Positions 7,292 to 19,230 of a DNA stretch of 64,000 bases are shown piece by piece. Under the pieces are notes generated by a model that searched no databases, was not told the DNA's origin, and worked only from the letters and a program-made list of their open reading frames with translations. The position numbers and the translations under genes are program-made. The stretch's first letter is position 1. Each line of letters starts with the position of its first letter. Source of the stretch: Magicicada septendecula (taxonomy: Eukaryota; Arthropoda; Insecta; Hemiptera; Cicadidae); contig CM068368.1 in NCBI GenBank assembly GCA_034769895.1, positions 691,253,877 to 691,317,876 on the forward strand, read 5' to 3'.

Positions 7292-8599
7292 TTAACCGTG
7301 GTCCATTATTTCCTCTATACTGGTTGTTCGGGTCTCTCTAGTGTATAGAGTTATTTCTGTCCTTGTGACATATCTCACTATCAGGTAGTTCCGCCATTTT
7401 GTTGTTATAAAACTTTCATTCATGCTGAAGTCTACCATCGTTTTTCGAGCTGATTCTTCTGCACAGTTTCTTAATTGTCCAAATGGTTCATACATAATTT
7501 CCAGAAGTCCTCCATGCTCCTTAGTTAGTTTTGGCCTTTTTGGTCCTTCTAGTCCATCTGGGAATTCAAGTATGGTTCGTTTAAAGTTTCTCACTTGCCT
7601 TACTTCTCTGTTTTCCGTAATTGGTCTATTATGTAGCTGAACCAACCCCCTTTTAATCATTTCCAATTCTTCCCTTGTATTCATTAATTTCCTTTGACGT
7701 GTTTGCCTTATTTTCTTGATATTCTCTTTCCTGGTTTGGATATTCTCTTTGTTCTTTCTATTTTTATTTTTAGATGGCTCTGCATTTTGGTCTTCTTTAA
7801 TTTCTGTTTCCTTTCTCCCTTCAGAAGTGGTTTTTAGTGTTTCATTCATTTTCTTGAAACGTTCTATCCACTGTCCAAGTTGTTGTCGCTCCTTATCACT
7901 CATTTTCCTATCATATTCTTCGATTACCTTACCGAATTTTTTAAAAAACTTGTCCCTCCATTCCTCAAAGCTTTCCTCCTTCTTTTGTTCTGGTATTTGC
8001 TTCTGTTGCTTCACTTTGACTATTTTTACTTCTTTTTGTACATTGGGTTGTTCTATCTTTTTATTATTTGGCATCTCTCTAAATCCTTCTATTTGATTAT
8101 GTTTCTTCCTCCAGTGACACATATCTTCTCGGGATAGTTCAAACATCACCCTGATCCATTCCCTTAATTCTGTGTTTTCTGTTTGTATTGGGTTTTCAGG
8201 TGGTCTTATTTCTCGTTTCCATTGTTCATAGTCTTCCTGAGTATATTGTTCTGTCACTTGGGCGTATACTCCTGTTCTTTCGGTTTTCATTTGTTCTTCA
8301 TTATCGTCCCATCTTTCCCAATCTTCTTCAGTCATCCTTTCCACCTTGTTATCGTCTTTTTCGTTATTCGTCCCAATAGTCTTTTCTTTATTACACCTGG
8401 CATCTAAATCCCACATTTCATCATAAATGTCTCTCAAAGTCATTTTGCCGTTTGGTGTTCCCATTGCATTCGCGCGACTCATTTGCGCTCCTTCGTGATC
8501 GGTGGCGTTCTTGTTAATATACTCCATATCCTTGCTGAATGTTTTAAATAGCGCCGTCATCCATTCCGCGTAGCTTAGTCGTCTTTCTTGTTCGGGCAT
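7292..8599 (-). CDS. Unrecognised 435-aa gag-position protein, unit 2 (intact)
   Basis: Full-length frame from ATG 8599. It differs from the unit 1 protein by one conservative replacement, E64D (in the MWELD motif). Confidence 0.6.
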   Translation of the reverse strand: MPEQERRLSYAEWMTALFKTFSKDMEYINKNATDHEGAQMSRANAMGTPNGKMTLRDIYDEMWDLDARCNKEKTIGTNNEKDDNKVERMTEEDWERWDDNEEQMKTERTGVYAQVTEQYTQEDYEQWKREIRPPENPIQTENTELREWIRVMFELSREDMCHWRKKHNQIEGFREMPNNKKIEQPNVQKEVKIVKVKQQKQIPEQKKEESFEEWRDKFFKKFGKVIEEYDRKMSDKERQQLGQWIERFKKMNETLKTTSEGRKETEIKEDQNAEPSKNKNRKNKENIQTRKENIKKIRQTRQRKLMNTREELEMIKRGLVQLHNRPITENREVRQVRNFKRTILEFPDGLEGPKRPKLTKEHGGLLEIMYEPFGQLRNCAEESARKTMVDFSMNESFITTKWRNYLIVRYVTRTEITLYTRETRTTSIEEIMDHG

Positions 8600-8727
8600 T
8601 TTCGTTATTCGTAACGTAATTTCGTTATTCGTAATTTCGTTCGTAAGCTCTTTATTGCATTCCTGTGCCTCTAATGGTTGCCTGCTCAAGTTAAGTAACA
8701 AATAATATGATTTTTTACTTAACTAAA

Positions 8728-8746
8728 GCCCACTCGTTGAGCGCCA
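8728..8746 (-). other. PBS-like site, unit 2
   Basis: Identical 19-mer, three bases from the LTR end. Confidence 0.55.
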
Positions 8747-8749
8747 ATT

Positions 8750-11260
8750 TGTAATAAACTACGTATGGTGAGTCCTTCTTTGATCAGTCCCCCTCGTAGG
8801 AGTCGTCAATTTGTTATGGAATAAGTATGTTAGGTACTAGCGGTGAACCGTCCGTCTTATTCAAACCCCACTGTTGTAACCAATTTTGTAGAGAACTACT
8901 TGTTAATTATGTGAGGATGTATGTTATAGTATATACTGCACGATGGAAACGTCAAATTGTAAAGAAATCTTGTCTATGGGTGTAATTAGTTATAAGAGAC
9001 TCCTGTGTAACAAATGCCAAGTAATACGTTGTAGGTGGCGATTCGTAACAATTAAAATGCTGTTACCTGGTTTAATTAATATGTTATTAACTAATATACC
9101 TTTCGGTTGTGACCGGTGAAACCCTCAGAACATAGATTATTAAGTCAACAAAATTAGAATAATGTTCCTGAATTTATAATGGTATTATTCTATAGACTTA
9201 ACTTAGTTCTCAGTGGTTGTTTAATATGAGCAATATATATGGAGTATTTACTGAATGTAAGTGGTATTTGTTTCAACCCTAGTCACTCAATGATAAAAAT
9301 TTCATTCAAATTTAGTATTAAAAAACCAGTTAGTTCAGCAATCTCCCGTCCCACCAGCTGCAAATTTTAAGCGGTGTTACTAGAAATAAGTGTACTTATA
9401 GGTTAGTTATTCGGAGTGTTTGTATCAATCTGTTTATAAATTATTACACCAACTACATATAGTATTTTCTCTGCAATGACTAAAACGTTATCTCATACAA
9501 CAAATGTACTTTATTTATTTTTCTCTGATATTTAACAAGTTACGTTGTCTCAGACAAACAATAAGACGATCCAATCGACTATCCCAACATATATCGATTC
9601 TTAATTATTCAAACTCTAAATAACATATACTCTTGAAAATAATGACAAATATTTCTTATCCCAGGGTTCGTATAGTTCTTTGAACCATTAGTAAGGCCAG
9701 GTAAAATACATAATTAAGGTTGTTCAATTTACAAAATAATATTATTTACTTAAATTACAATGGAATGAAAATAAGTTGTTTTTTACCAAACCGACGAAAC
9801 TTCGGCTGGCGGTGAACGTTTGTCAACAGTGTATTTGGCCAAAATGCGGGTTATCTCGTCTTCCTCCAGTGGAACTGCTCTGATTTTCAATAAAATTGAT
9901 GATGGTGTGTACTTGGTAAATCCTCAGGAGATCTTCTGGCTTCTATTCTTCTTTTGCGGTCTTCACAATTCTTGGTCCCAGTGAATTGGAATTAGGATAG
10001 CTTCTGCTGCTAATGAAGGTTATTTCGTCCAACCGAGTCTTCTGTATTTCCAATAATCCCGTTAATTCAGGTTTTAACTCTTTACTGGTCTTCGATTTAT
10101 AGCATGAAATGGTTTAATACCAAATTCAGCGGAATTATTTAGTGAATGAGGTGAGATGCTTTCAATTCTCTTTTATTGTATTCATTGATAATTTAGAGGG
10201 TTATTTAATTTGTATGATTCATTAACATTCAAGTATAATTGTTTTGCAAAAATGCTTTTTCAATTTGGATATATATTTTCTTTATATTTATTCATATATT
10301 TTAAACATATCGGTCCATCTCAATCTAATAGCTTGTAACAATCAGAACGAATTAATCCAAAATCAACAACTGCTTATATATCAGTTGCCTTAACAACCAC
10401 GTTTTCTATATATCCTTGATATAGAATATTACTACTCCTTTCCAATAAAATACTCCATGCTTGGATTAATCTTGAATCACATAAAATTCTCCCCTAACCT
10501 TCCTTACTAAACAGTAAATGTTTTACTAGAGTTTCGTTGGACTGGGTTTACTAAAAAGGTATTAATTTCCTTTCACTAATATGGAATTTAGGCCTATAGA
10601 TTCATTTACAACCATTATAACATTATTTGGTTTTTTTAACTTAATTTTCTTTTTTACCTGACCTACTGTACAATTAATTATTGGTTACATAGTTAATTAC
10701 ATGAATTTTAATTTACTGGTGGTTATTTGTTTTTATATTAATTAATTGGTTCTGGAACCCTTTATTAATTTATGACATAATTGTCAGAACTACTTGTTAG
10801 ACTTGAAACACTGGTCACACTCCTGATCCAGTTTATAAACATTAATTAGAATAACAGTATTTTTCAATTTTATACAATACTGACAACTTAGTATAGTGCC
10901 TAACATTGGTAACTATACTGGGCTGTATAAAAACAAATCTAATATAAATATAAACATAATTATTGAATAAGTATTATTATCAAACAACATCATTTCATTT
11001 TTAACATATTCAACATACAATATAAATACTCTGTAGACCTTAACATGTCACAGTACAAAACAAACATTTCATTACATCCAATCATTCATTGGTCTGGCTC
11101 TTTTACATTTAATATTAGTCATTGACCCCTTTTTACTTGAGGTACTTCTCAAACACATGAACTATTGAACAACCTTAAGTCAGGGTATGGTCCTTGACCA
11201 TATTTCATTCAATTTTTTATGTAATGTTGGGGAACCTCAACTATGTTACGTTACATAACA
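8750..11260 (-). repeat. Candidate LTR, copy 3 (2511 bp)
   Basis: Carries the same three early-array variants as the LTR at 3509-6019 and the TAATGTTGGGG form at its 5' end. Confidence 0.6.
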
Positions 11261-11270
11261 CCCCCCCTTC
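11261..11270 (-). other. PPT, unit 3
   Basis: Seven G then TGTTATG on the minus strand. Confidence 0.6.
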
Positions 11271-12531
11271 GAAATAAGTTTATTTTAGTATAAACAAAGT
11301 TTAGCAAGAAATAAACTCCTAACTTGTATTTGGCCAAACTGGTTTCCTATTTATGGTACTTTTATATTTCATAATTATCCGTTATATTATTATCATTTCT
11401 TCGTTCCTTCTTAAAATCAATTATTTCCCAAGTTTAAATCTTATTTCTATAATCATTCTTGTGACATTCTTTATTAATTATACATTTTGGATCTGGTTTT
11501 ATTTAATTCTCTATATTTATTTGTGAGTTTTCCCTCTAATATTTAATTTTCCTAAACCTCCCTAACATTATAACTGGAATCGAATCGGTGGTGCTCTATC
11601 GGCTAACCAATTACCGTAGTCCGTTACATACTTTCTGGGATCAGAGGAACATCATCTCTGCCCAGTCAAATGATTGCTGGAATATTCTACAGTCAATCTT
11701 CATTAATAAACCTCGTAAGGTAGTCATCATGTGACCTTCAATAAAATAATAAATAACAATCATATTCTAGGGATTATTCACTGTACTTTAACTCAGATCA
11801 TATTATTTCTTCATATTAATTCTTCCTTCTATGATACACTTTTTCTCTCAAATACTTGGCTATTTTATTGACATTTATTAATTGGTTTTTTTACGGATAA
11901 TTCTTAAATATTTGTTTTTTTTTCTTTTCTTGTGATCCTTTTGAGGGTTCCATTTTGGCTTCTTCATTCTCTTATCTTCATTGGCTCATATTCCTTTGTG
12001 ATCAATACAGCTGGTTATGAGATTTTGGTCAGTACTATACATTACATTATGTAGTTATATTCTTCTGGCACAATCATTATTATTTCTTTTACATTCTAAA
12101 TTATATTTCTCACTATTATGTTATATTAGATAAACTCATTTCGTCTTTTGGTTTTGATGATTTTTTATTAGGTTGAATCAGTGTTATTTTTTTTTTTTTT
12201 CATATTAGTTTAATGCAATTTCTTCTAAATTGTATAGTAAGGTGTTCTTACTTATTTTTCGACTTTGGTTGTTTTTTTTATCTTCAAAATTCTCTTTCTT
12301 ATATACCTCATAAATTGTTTTCTTAGATACTTGTTTGTAAGTTGATCTTACTTCATTTTTTGAATTTTGGGGTTTTAGTCTCTTCACTTTAAATTATACT
12401 GTTTCTGAATAATTATTGAGTAAGTTGTTCTTACAGTTTCTTTAGAATTTTGGGTTTTTATTTACAATGGGTTGCTTGGTCCTGTATCCATAAAATCCGT
12501 CCCTTTTCATTATATTCTGTTTGGAATCTAT
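11271..12531 (-). other. 3' non-coding internal segment, unit 3
   Basis: Hairpin trio at 12237, 12337 and 12420; T14 run. Shares unit 2's variants near its PPT side. Confidence 0.6.
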
Positions 12532-13839
12532 TTAACCGTGGTCCATTATTTCCTCTATACTGGTTGTTCGGGTCTCTCTAGTGTATAGAGTTATTTCTGT
12601 CCTTGTGACATATCTCACTATCAGGTAGTTCCGCCATTTTGTTGTTATAAAACTTTCATTCATGCTGAAGTCTACCATCGTTTTTCGAGCTGATTCTTCT
12701 GCACAGTTTCTTAATTGTCCAAATGGTTCATACATAATTTCCAGAAGTCCTCCATGCTCCTTAGTTAGTTTTGGCCTTTTTGGTCCTTCTAGTCCATCTG
12801 GGAATTCAAGTATGGTTCGTTTAAAGTTTCTCACTTGCCTTACTTCTCTGTTTTCCGTAATTGGTCTATTATGTAGCTGAACCAACCCCCTTTTAATCAT
12901 TTCCAATTCTTCCCTTGTATTCATTAATTTCCTTTGACGTGTTTGCCTTATTTTCTTGATATTCTCTTTCCTGGTTTGGATATTCTCTTTGTTCTTTCTA
13001 TTTTTATTTTTAGATGGCTCTGCATTTTGGTCTTCTTTAATTTCTGTTTCCTTTCTCCCTTCAGAAGTGGTTTTTAGTGTTTCATTCATTTTCTTGAAAC
13101 GTTCTATCCACTGTCCAAGTTGTTGTCGCTCCTTATCACTCATTTTCCTATCATATTCTTCGATTACCTTACCGAATTTTTTAAAAAACTTGTCCCTCCA
13201 TTCCTCAAAGCTTTCCTCCTTCTTTTGTTCTGGTATTTGCTTCTGTTGCTTCACTTTGACTATTTTTACTTCTTTTTGTACATTGGGTTGTTCTATCTTT
13301 TTATTATTTGGCATCTCTCTAAATCCTTCTATTTGATTATGTTTCTTCCTCCAGTGACACATATCTTCTCGGGATAGTTCAAACATCACCCTGATCCATT
13401 CCCTTAATTCTGTGTTTTCTGTTTGTATTGGGTTTTCAGGTGGTCTTATTTCTCGTTTCCATTGTTCATAGTCTTCCTGAGTATATTGTTCTGTCACTTG
13501 GGCGTATACTCCTGTTCTTTCGGTTTTCATTTGTTCTTCATTATCGTCCCATCTTTCCCAATCTTCTTCAGTCATCCTTTCCACCTTGTTATCGTCTTTT
13601 TCGTTATTCGTCCCAATAGTCTTTTCTTTATTACACCTGGCATCTAACTCCCACATTTCATCATAAATGTCTCTCAAAGTCATTTTGCCGTTTGGTGTTC
13701 CCATTGCATTCGCGCGACTCATTTGCGCTCCTTCGTGATCGGTGGCGTTCTTGTTAATATACTCCATATCCTTGCTGAATGTTTTAAATAGCGCCGTCAT
13801 CCATTCCGCGTAGCTTAGTCGTCTTTCTTGTTCGGGCAT
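12532..13839 (-). CDS. Unrecognised 435-aa gag-position protein, unit 3 (intact)
   Basis: Same protein as unit 1. A base change upstream of the ATG (GGCTGCC on the plus strand near 13917) is shared only with unit 7. Confidence 0.6.
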   Translation of the reverse strand: MPEQERRLSYAEWMTALFKTFSKDMEYINKNATDHEGAQMSRANAMGTPNGKMTLRDIYDEMWELDARCNKEKTIGTNNEKDDNKVERMTEEDWERWDDNEEQMKTERTGVYAQVTEQYTQEDYEQWKREIRPPENPIQTENTELREWIRVMFELSREDMCHWRKKHNQIEGFREMPNNKKIEQPNVQKEVKIVKVKQQKQIPEQKKEESFEEWRDKFFKKFGKVIEEYDRKMSDKERQQLGQWIERFKKMNETLKTTSEGRKETEIKEDQNAEPSKNKNRKNKENIQTRKENIKKIRQTRQRKLMNTREELEMIKRGLVQLHNRPITENREVRQVRNFKRTILEFPDGLEGPKRPKLTKEHGGLLEIMYEPFGQLRNCAEESARKTMVDFSMNESFITTKWRNYLIVRYVTRTEITLYTRETRTTSIEEIMDHG

Positions 13840-13967
13840 TTTCGTTATTCGTAACGTAATTTCGTTATTCGTAATTTCGTTCGTAAGCTCTTTATTGCAT
13901 TCCTGTGCCTCTAATGGCTGCCTGCTCAAGTTAAGTAACAAATAATATGATTTTTTACTTAACTAAA

Positions 13968-13986
13968 GCCCACTCGTTGAGCGCCA
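13968..13986 (-). other. PBS-like site, unit 3
   Basis: Identical 19-mer. Confidence 0.55.
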
Positions 13987-13989
13987 ATT

Positions 13990-16500
13990 TGTAATAAACT
14001 ACGTATGGTGAGTCCTTCTTTGATCAGTCCCCCTCGTAGGAGTCGTCAATTTGTTATGGAATAAGTATGTTAGGTACTAGCGGTGAACCGTCCGTCTTAT
14101 TCAAACCCCACTGTTGTAACCAATTTTGTAGAGAACTACTTGTTAATTATGTGAGGACGTATGTTATAGTATATACTGCACGATGGAAACGTCAAATTGT
14201 AAAGAAATCTTGTCTATGGATGTAATTAGTTATAAGAGACTCCTGTGTAACAAATGCCAAGTAATACGTTGTAGGTGGCGATTCGTAACAATTAAAATGC
14301 TGTTACCTGGTTTAATTAATATGTTATTAACTAATATACCTTTCGGTTGTGACCGGTGAAACCCTCAGAACATAGATTATTAAGTCAACAAAATTAGAAT
14401 AATGTTCCTGAATTTATAATGGTATTATTCTATAGACTTAACTTAGTTCTCAGTGGTTGTTTAATATGAGCAATATATATGGAGTATTTACTGAATGTAA
14501 GTGGTATTTGTTTCAACCCTAGTCACTCAATGATAAAAATTTCATTCAAATTTAGTATTAAAAAACCAGTTAGTTCAGCAATCTCCCGTCCCACCAGCTG
14601 CAAATTTTAAGCGGTGTTACTAGAAATAAGTGTACTTATAGGTTAGTTATTCGGAGTGTTTGTATCAATCTGTTTATAAATTATTACACCAACTACATAT
14701 AGTATTTTCTCTGCAATGACTAAAACGTTATCTCATACAACAAATGTACTTTATTTATTTTTCTCTGATATTTAACAAGTTACGTTGTCTCAGACAAACA
14801 ATAAGACGATCCAATCGACTATCCCAACATATATCGATTCTTAATTATTCAAACTCTAAATAACATATACTCTTGAAAATAATGACAAATATTTCTTATC
14901 CCAGGGTTCGTATAGTTCTTTGAACCATTAGTAAGGCCAGGTAAAATACATAATTAAGGTTGTTCAATTTACAAAATAATATTATTTACTTAAATTACAA
15001 TGGAATGAAAATAAGTTGTTTTTTACCAAACCGACGAAACTTCGGCTGGCGGTGAACGTTTGTCAACAGTGTATTTGGCCAAAATGCGGGTTATCTCGTC
15101 TTCCTCCAGTGGAACTGCTCTGATTTTCAATAAAATTGATGATGGTGTGTACTTGGTAAATCCTCAGGAGATCTTCTGGCTTCTATTCTTCTTTTGCGGT
15201 CTTCACAAGTCTTGGTCCCAGTGAATTGGAATTAGGATAGCTTCTGCTGCCAATGAAGGTTATTTCGTCCAACCGAGTCTTCTGTATTTCCAATAATCAC
15301 GTTAATTCAGGTTTTAACTCTTTACTGGTCTTCGATTTATAGCATGAAATGGTTTAATACCAAATTCAGCGGAATTATTTAGTGAATGAGGTGAGATGCT
15401 TTCAATTCTCTTTTATTGTATTCATTGATAATTTAGAGGGTTATTTAATTTGTATGATTCATTAACATTCAAGTATAATTGTTTTGCAAAAATGCTTTTT
15501 CAATTTGGATATATATTTTCTTTATATTTATTCATATATTTTAAACATATCGGTCCATCTCAATCTAATAGCTTGTAACAATCAGAACGAATTAATCCAA
15601 AATCAACAACTGCTTATATATCAGTTGCCTTAACAACCACGTTTTCTATATATCCTTGATATAGAATATTACTACTCCTTTCCAATAAAATACTCCATGC
15701 TTGGATTAATCTTGAATCACATAAAATTCTCCCCTAACCTTCCTTACTAAACAGTAAATGTTTTACTAGAGTTTCGTTGGACTGGGTTTACTAAAAAGGT
15801 ATTAATTTCCTTTCACTAATATGGAATTTAGGCCTATAGATTCATTTACAACCATTATAACATTATTTGTTTTTTTTAACTTATTTTTCTTTTTTACCTG
15901 ACCTACTGTACAATTAATTATTGGTTACATAGTTAATTACATGAATTTTAATTTACTGGTGGTTATTTGTTTTTATATTAATTAATTGGTTCTGGAACCC
16001 TTTATTAATTTATGACATAATTGTCAGAACTACTTGTTAGACTTGAAACACTGGTCACACTCCTGATCCAGTTTATAAACATTAATTAGAATAACAGTAT
16101 TTTTCAATTTTATACAATACTGACAACTTAGTATGGTGCCTAACATTGGTAACTATACTGGGCTGTATAAAAACAAATCTAATATAAATATAAACATAAT
16201 TATTGAATAAGTATTATTATCAAACAACATCATTTCATTTTTAACATATTCAACATCCAATATAAATACTCTGTAGACCTTAACATGTCACAGTACAAAA
16301 CAAACATTTCATTACATCCAATCATTCATTGGTCTGGCTCTTTTACATTTAATATTAGTCATTGACCCCTTTTTACTTGAGGTACTTCTCAAACACATGA
16401 ACTATTGAACAACCTTAAGTCAGGGTATGGTCCTTGACCATATTTCATTCAATTTTTTATGTAACGTTGGGGAACCTCAACTATGTTACGTTACATAACA
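13990..16500 (-). repeat. Candidate LTR, copy 4 (2511 bp)
   Basis: Shares AATCACG (near 15297, AATCCCG elsewhere) with the LTR at 29656-32163. Private changes lie near 14220, 15870-15885, 16135 and 16257. Confidence 0.6.
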
Positions 16501-16510
16501 CCCCCCCTTC
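16501..16510 (-). other. PPT, unit 4
   Basis: Seven G then TGTTATG on the minus strand. Confidence 0.6.
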
Positions 16511-17772
16511 GAAATAAGTTTATTTTGGTATAAACAAAGTTTAGCAAGAAATAAACTCCTAACTTGTATTTGGCCAAACTGGTTTCCTATTTATGGTACT
16601 TTTATATTTCATAATTATCCGTTATATTATTATCATTTCTTCGTTCCTTCTTAAAATCAATTATTTCCCAAGTTTAAATCTTATTTCTATAATCATTCTT
16701 GTGACATTCTTTATTAATTATACATTTTGGATCCGGTTTTATTTAATTCTCTATATTTATTTGTGAGTTTTCCCTCTAATATTTAATTTTCCTAAACCTC
16801 CCTAACATTATAACTGGAATCGAATCGGTGGTGCTCTATCGGCTAACCAATTACCGTAGTCCGTTACATACTTTCTGGGATCAGAGGAACATCATCTCTG
16901 CCCAGTCAAATGATTGCTGGAATATTCTACAGTCAATCTTCATTAATAAACCTCGTAAGGTAGTCATCATGTGACCTTCAATAAAATAATAAATAACAAT
17001 CATATTCTAGGGATTATTCACTGTACTTTAACTCAGATCATATTATTTCTTCATATTAATTCTTCCTTCTATGATACACTTTTTCTCTCCAATACTTGGC
17101 TATTTTATTGACATTTATTAATTGGTTTTTTTACGGATAATTCTTAAATATTTGTTTTTTTTTCTTTTCTTGTGATCCTTTTGAGGGTTCCATTTTGGCT
17201 TCTTCATTCTCTTATCTTCATTGGCTCATATTCCTTTGTGATCAATACAGCTGGTTATGAGATTTTGGTCAGTACTATACATTACATTATGTAGTTATAT
17301 TCTTCTGGCACAATCATTATTATTTCTTTTACATTCTAAATTATATTTCTCACTATTATGTTATATTAGATAAACTCATTTCGTCTTTTGGTTTTGATGA
17401 TTTTTTATTAGGTTGAATCAGTGTTATTTTTTTTTTTTTTTCATATTAGTTTAATGCAATTTCTTCTAAATTGTATAGTAAGGTGTTCTTACTTATTTTT
17501 CGACTTTGGTTGTTTTTTTTATCTTCAAAATTCTCTTTCTTATATACCTCATAAATTGTTTTCTTAGATACTTGTTTGTAAGTTGATCTTACTTCATTTT
17601 TTGAATTTTGGGGTTTTAGTCTCTTCACTTTAAATTATACTGTTTCTGAATAATTATTGAGTAAGTTGTTCTTACAGTTTCTTTAGAATTTTGGGTTTTT
17701 ATTTACAATGGGTTGCTTGGTCCTGTATCCATAAAATCCGTCCCTTTTCATTATATTCTGTTTGGAATCTAT
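16511..17772 (-). other. 3' non-coding internal segment, unit 4
   Basis: Hairpin trio at 17478, 17578 and 17661; T15 run. A C in TCTATCTAACC just beside the ORF stop (17772) is shared with unit 7. Confidence 0.6.
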
Positions 17773-19080
17773 CTAACCGTGGTCCATTATTTCCTCTATA
17801 CTGGTTGTTCGGGTCTCTCTAGTGTATAGAGTTATTTCTGTCCTTGTGACATATCTCACTATCAGGTAGTTCCGCCATTTTGTTGTTATAAAACTTTCAT
17901 TCATGCTGAAGTCTACCATCGTTTTTCGAGCTGATTCTTCTGCACAGTTTCTTAATTGTCCAAATGGTTCATACATAATTTCCAGAAGTCCTCCATGCTC
18001 CTTAGTTAGTTTTGGCCTTTTTGGTCCTTCTAGTCCATCTGGGAATTCAAGTATGGTTCGTTTAAAGTTTCTCACTTGCCTTACTTCTCTGTTTTCCGTA
18101 ATTGGTCTATTATGTAGCTGAACCAACCCCCTTTTAATCATTTCCAATTCTTCCCTTGTATTCATTAATTTCCTTTGACGTGTTTGCCTTATTTTCTTGA
18201 TATTCTCTTTCCTGGTTTGGATATTCTCTTTGTTCTTTCTATTTTTATTTTTAGATGGCTCTGCATTTTGGTCTTCTTTAATTTCTGTTTCCTTTCTCCC
18301 TTCAGAAGTGGTTTTTAGTGTTTCATTCATTTTCTTGAAACGTTCTATCCACTGTCCAAGTTGTTGTCGCTCCTTATCACTCATTTTCCTATCATATTCT
18401 TCGATTACCTTACCGAATTTTTTAAAAAACTTGTCCCTCCATTCCTCAAAGCTTTCCTCCTTCTTTTGTTCTGGTATTTGCTTCTGTTGCTTCACTTTGA
18501 CTATTTTTACTTCTTTTTGTACATTGGGTTGTTCTATCTTTTTATTATTTGGCATCTCTCTAAATCCTTCTATTTGATTATGTTTCTTCCTCCAGTGACA
18601 CATATCTTCTCGGGATAGTTCAAACATCACCCTGATCCATTCCCTTAATTCTGTGTTTTCTGTTTGTATTGGGTTTTCAGGTGGTCTTATTTCTCGTTTC
18701 CATTGTTCATAGTCTTCCTGAGTATATTGTTCTGTCACTTGGGCGTATACTCCTGTTCTTTCGGTTTTCATTTGTTCTTCATTATCGTCCCATCTTTCCC
18801 AATCTTCTTCAGTCATCCTTTCCACCTTGTTATCGTCTTTTTCGTTATTCGTCCCAATAGTCTTTTCTTTATTACACCTGGCATCTAACTCCCACATTTC
18901 ATCATAAATGTCTCTCAAAGTCATTTTGCCGTTTGGTGTTCCCATTGCATTCGCGCGACTCATTTGCGCTCCTTCGTGATCGGTGGCGTTCTTGTTAATA
19001 TACTCCATATCCTTGCTGAATGTTTTAAATAGCGCCGTCATCCATTCCGCGTAGCTTAGTCGTCTTTCTTGTTCGGGCAT
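17773..19080 (-). CDS. Unrecognised 435-aa gag-position protein, unit 4 (intact)
   Basis: Same protein as unit 1; start ATG at 19080. Confidence 0.6.
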   Translation of the reverse strand: MPEQERRLSYAEWMTALFKTFSKDMEYINKNATDHEGAQMSRANAMGTPNGKMTLRDIYDEMWELDARCNKEKTIGTNNEKDDNKVERMTEEDWERWDDNEEQMKTERTGVYAQVTEQYTQEDYEQWKREIRPPENPIQTENTELREWIRVMFELSREDMCHWRKKHNQIEGFREMPNNKKIEQPNVQKEVKIVKVKQQKQIPEQKKEESFEEWRDKFFKKFGKVIEEYDRKMSDKERQQLGQWIERFKKMNETLKTTSEGRKETEIKEDQNAEPSKNKNRKNKENIQTRKENIKKIRQTRQRKLMNTREELEMIKRGLVQLHNRPITENREVRQVRNFKRTILEFPDGLEGPKRPKLTKEHGGLLEIMYEPFGQLRNCAEESARKTMVDFSMNESFITTKWRNYLIVRYVTRTEITLYTRETRTTSIEEIMDHG

Positions 19081-19208
19081 TTTCGTTATTCGTAACGTAA
19101 TTTCGTTATTCGTAATTTCGTTCGTAAGCTCTTTATTGCATTCCTGTGCCTCTAATGGTTGCCTGCTCAAGTTAAGTAACAAATAATATGATTTTTTACT
19201 TAACTAAA

Positions 19209-19227
19209 GCCCACTCGTTGAGCGCCA
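19209..19227 (-). other. PBS-like site, unit 4
   Basis: Identical 19-mer. Confidence 0.55.
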
Positions 19228-19230
19228 ATT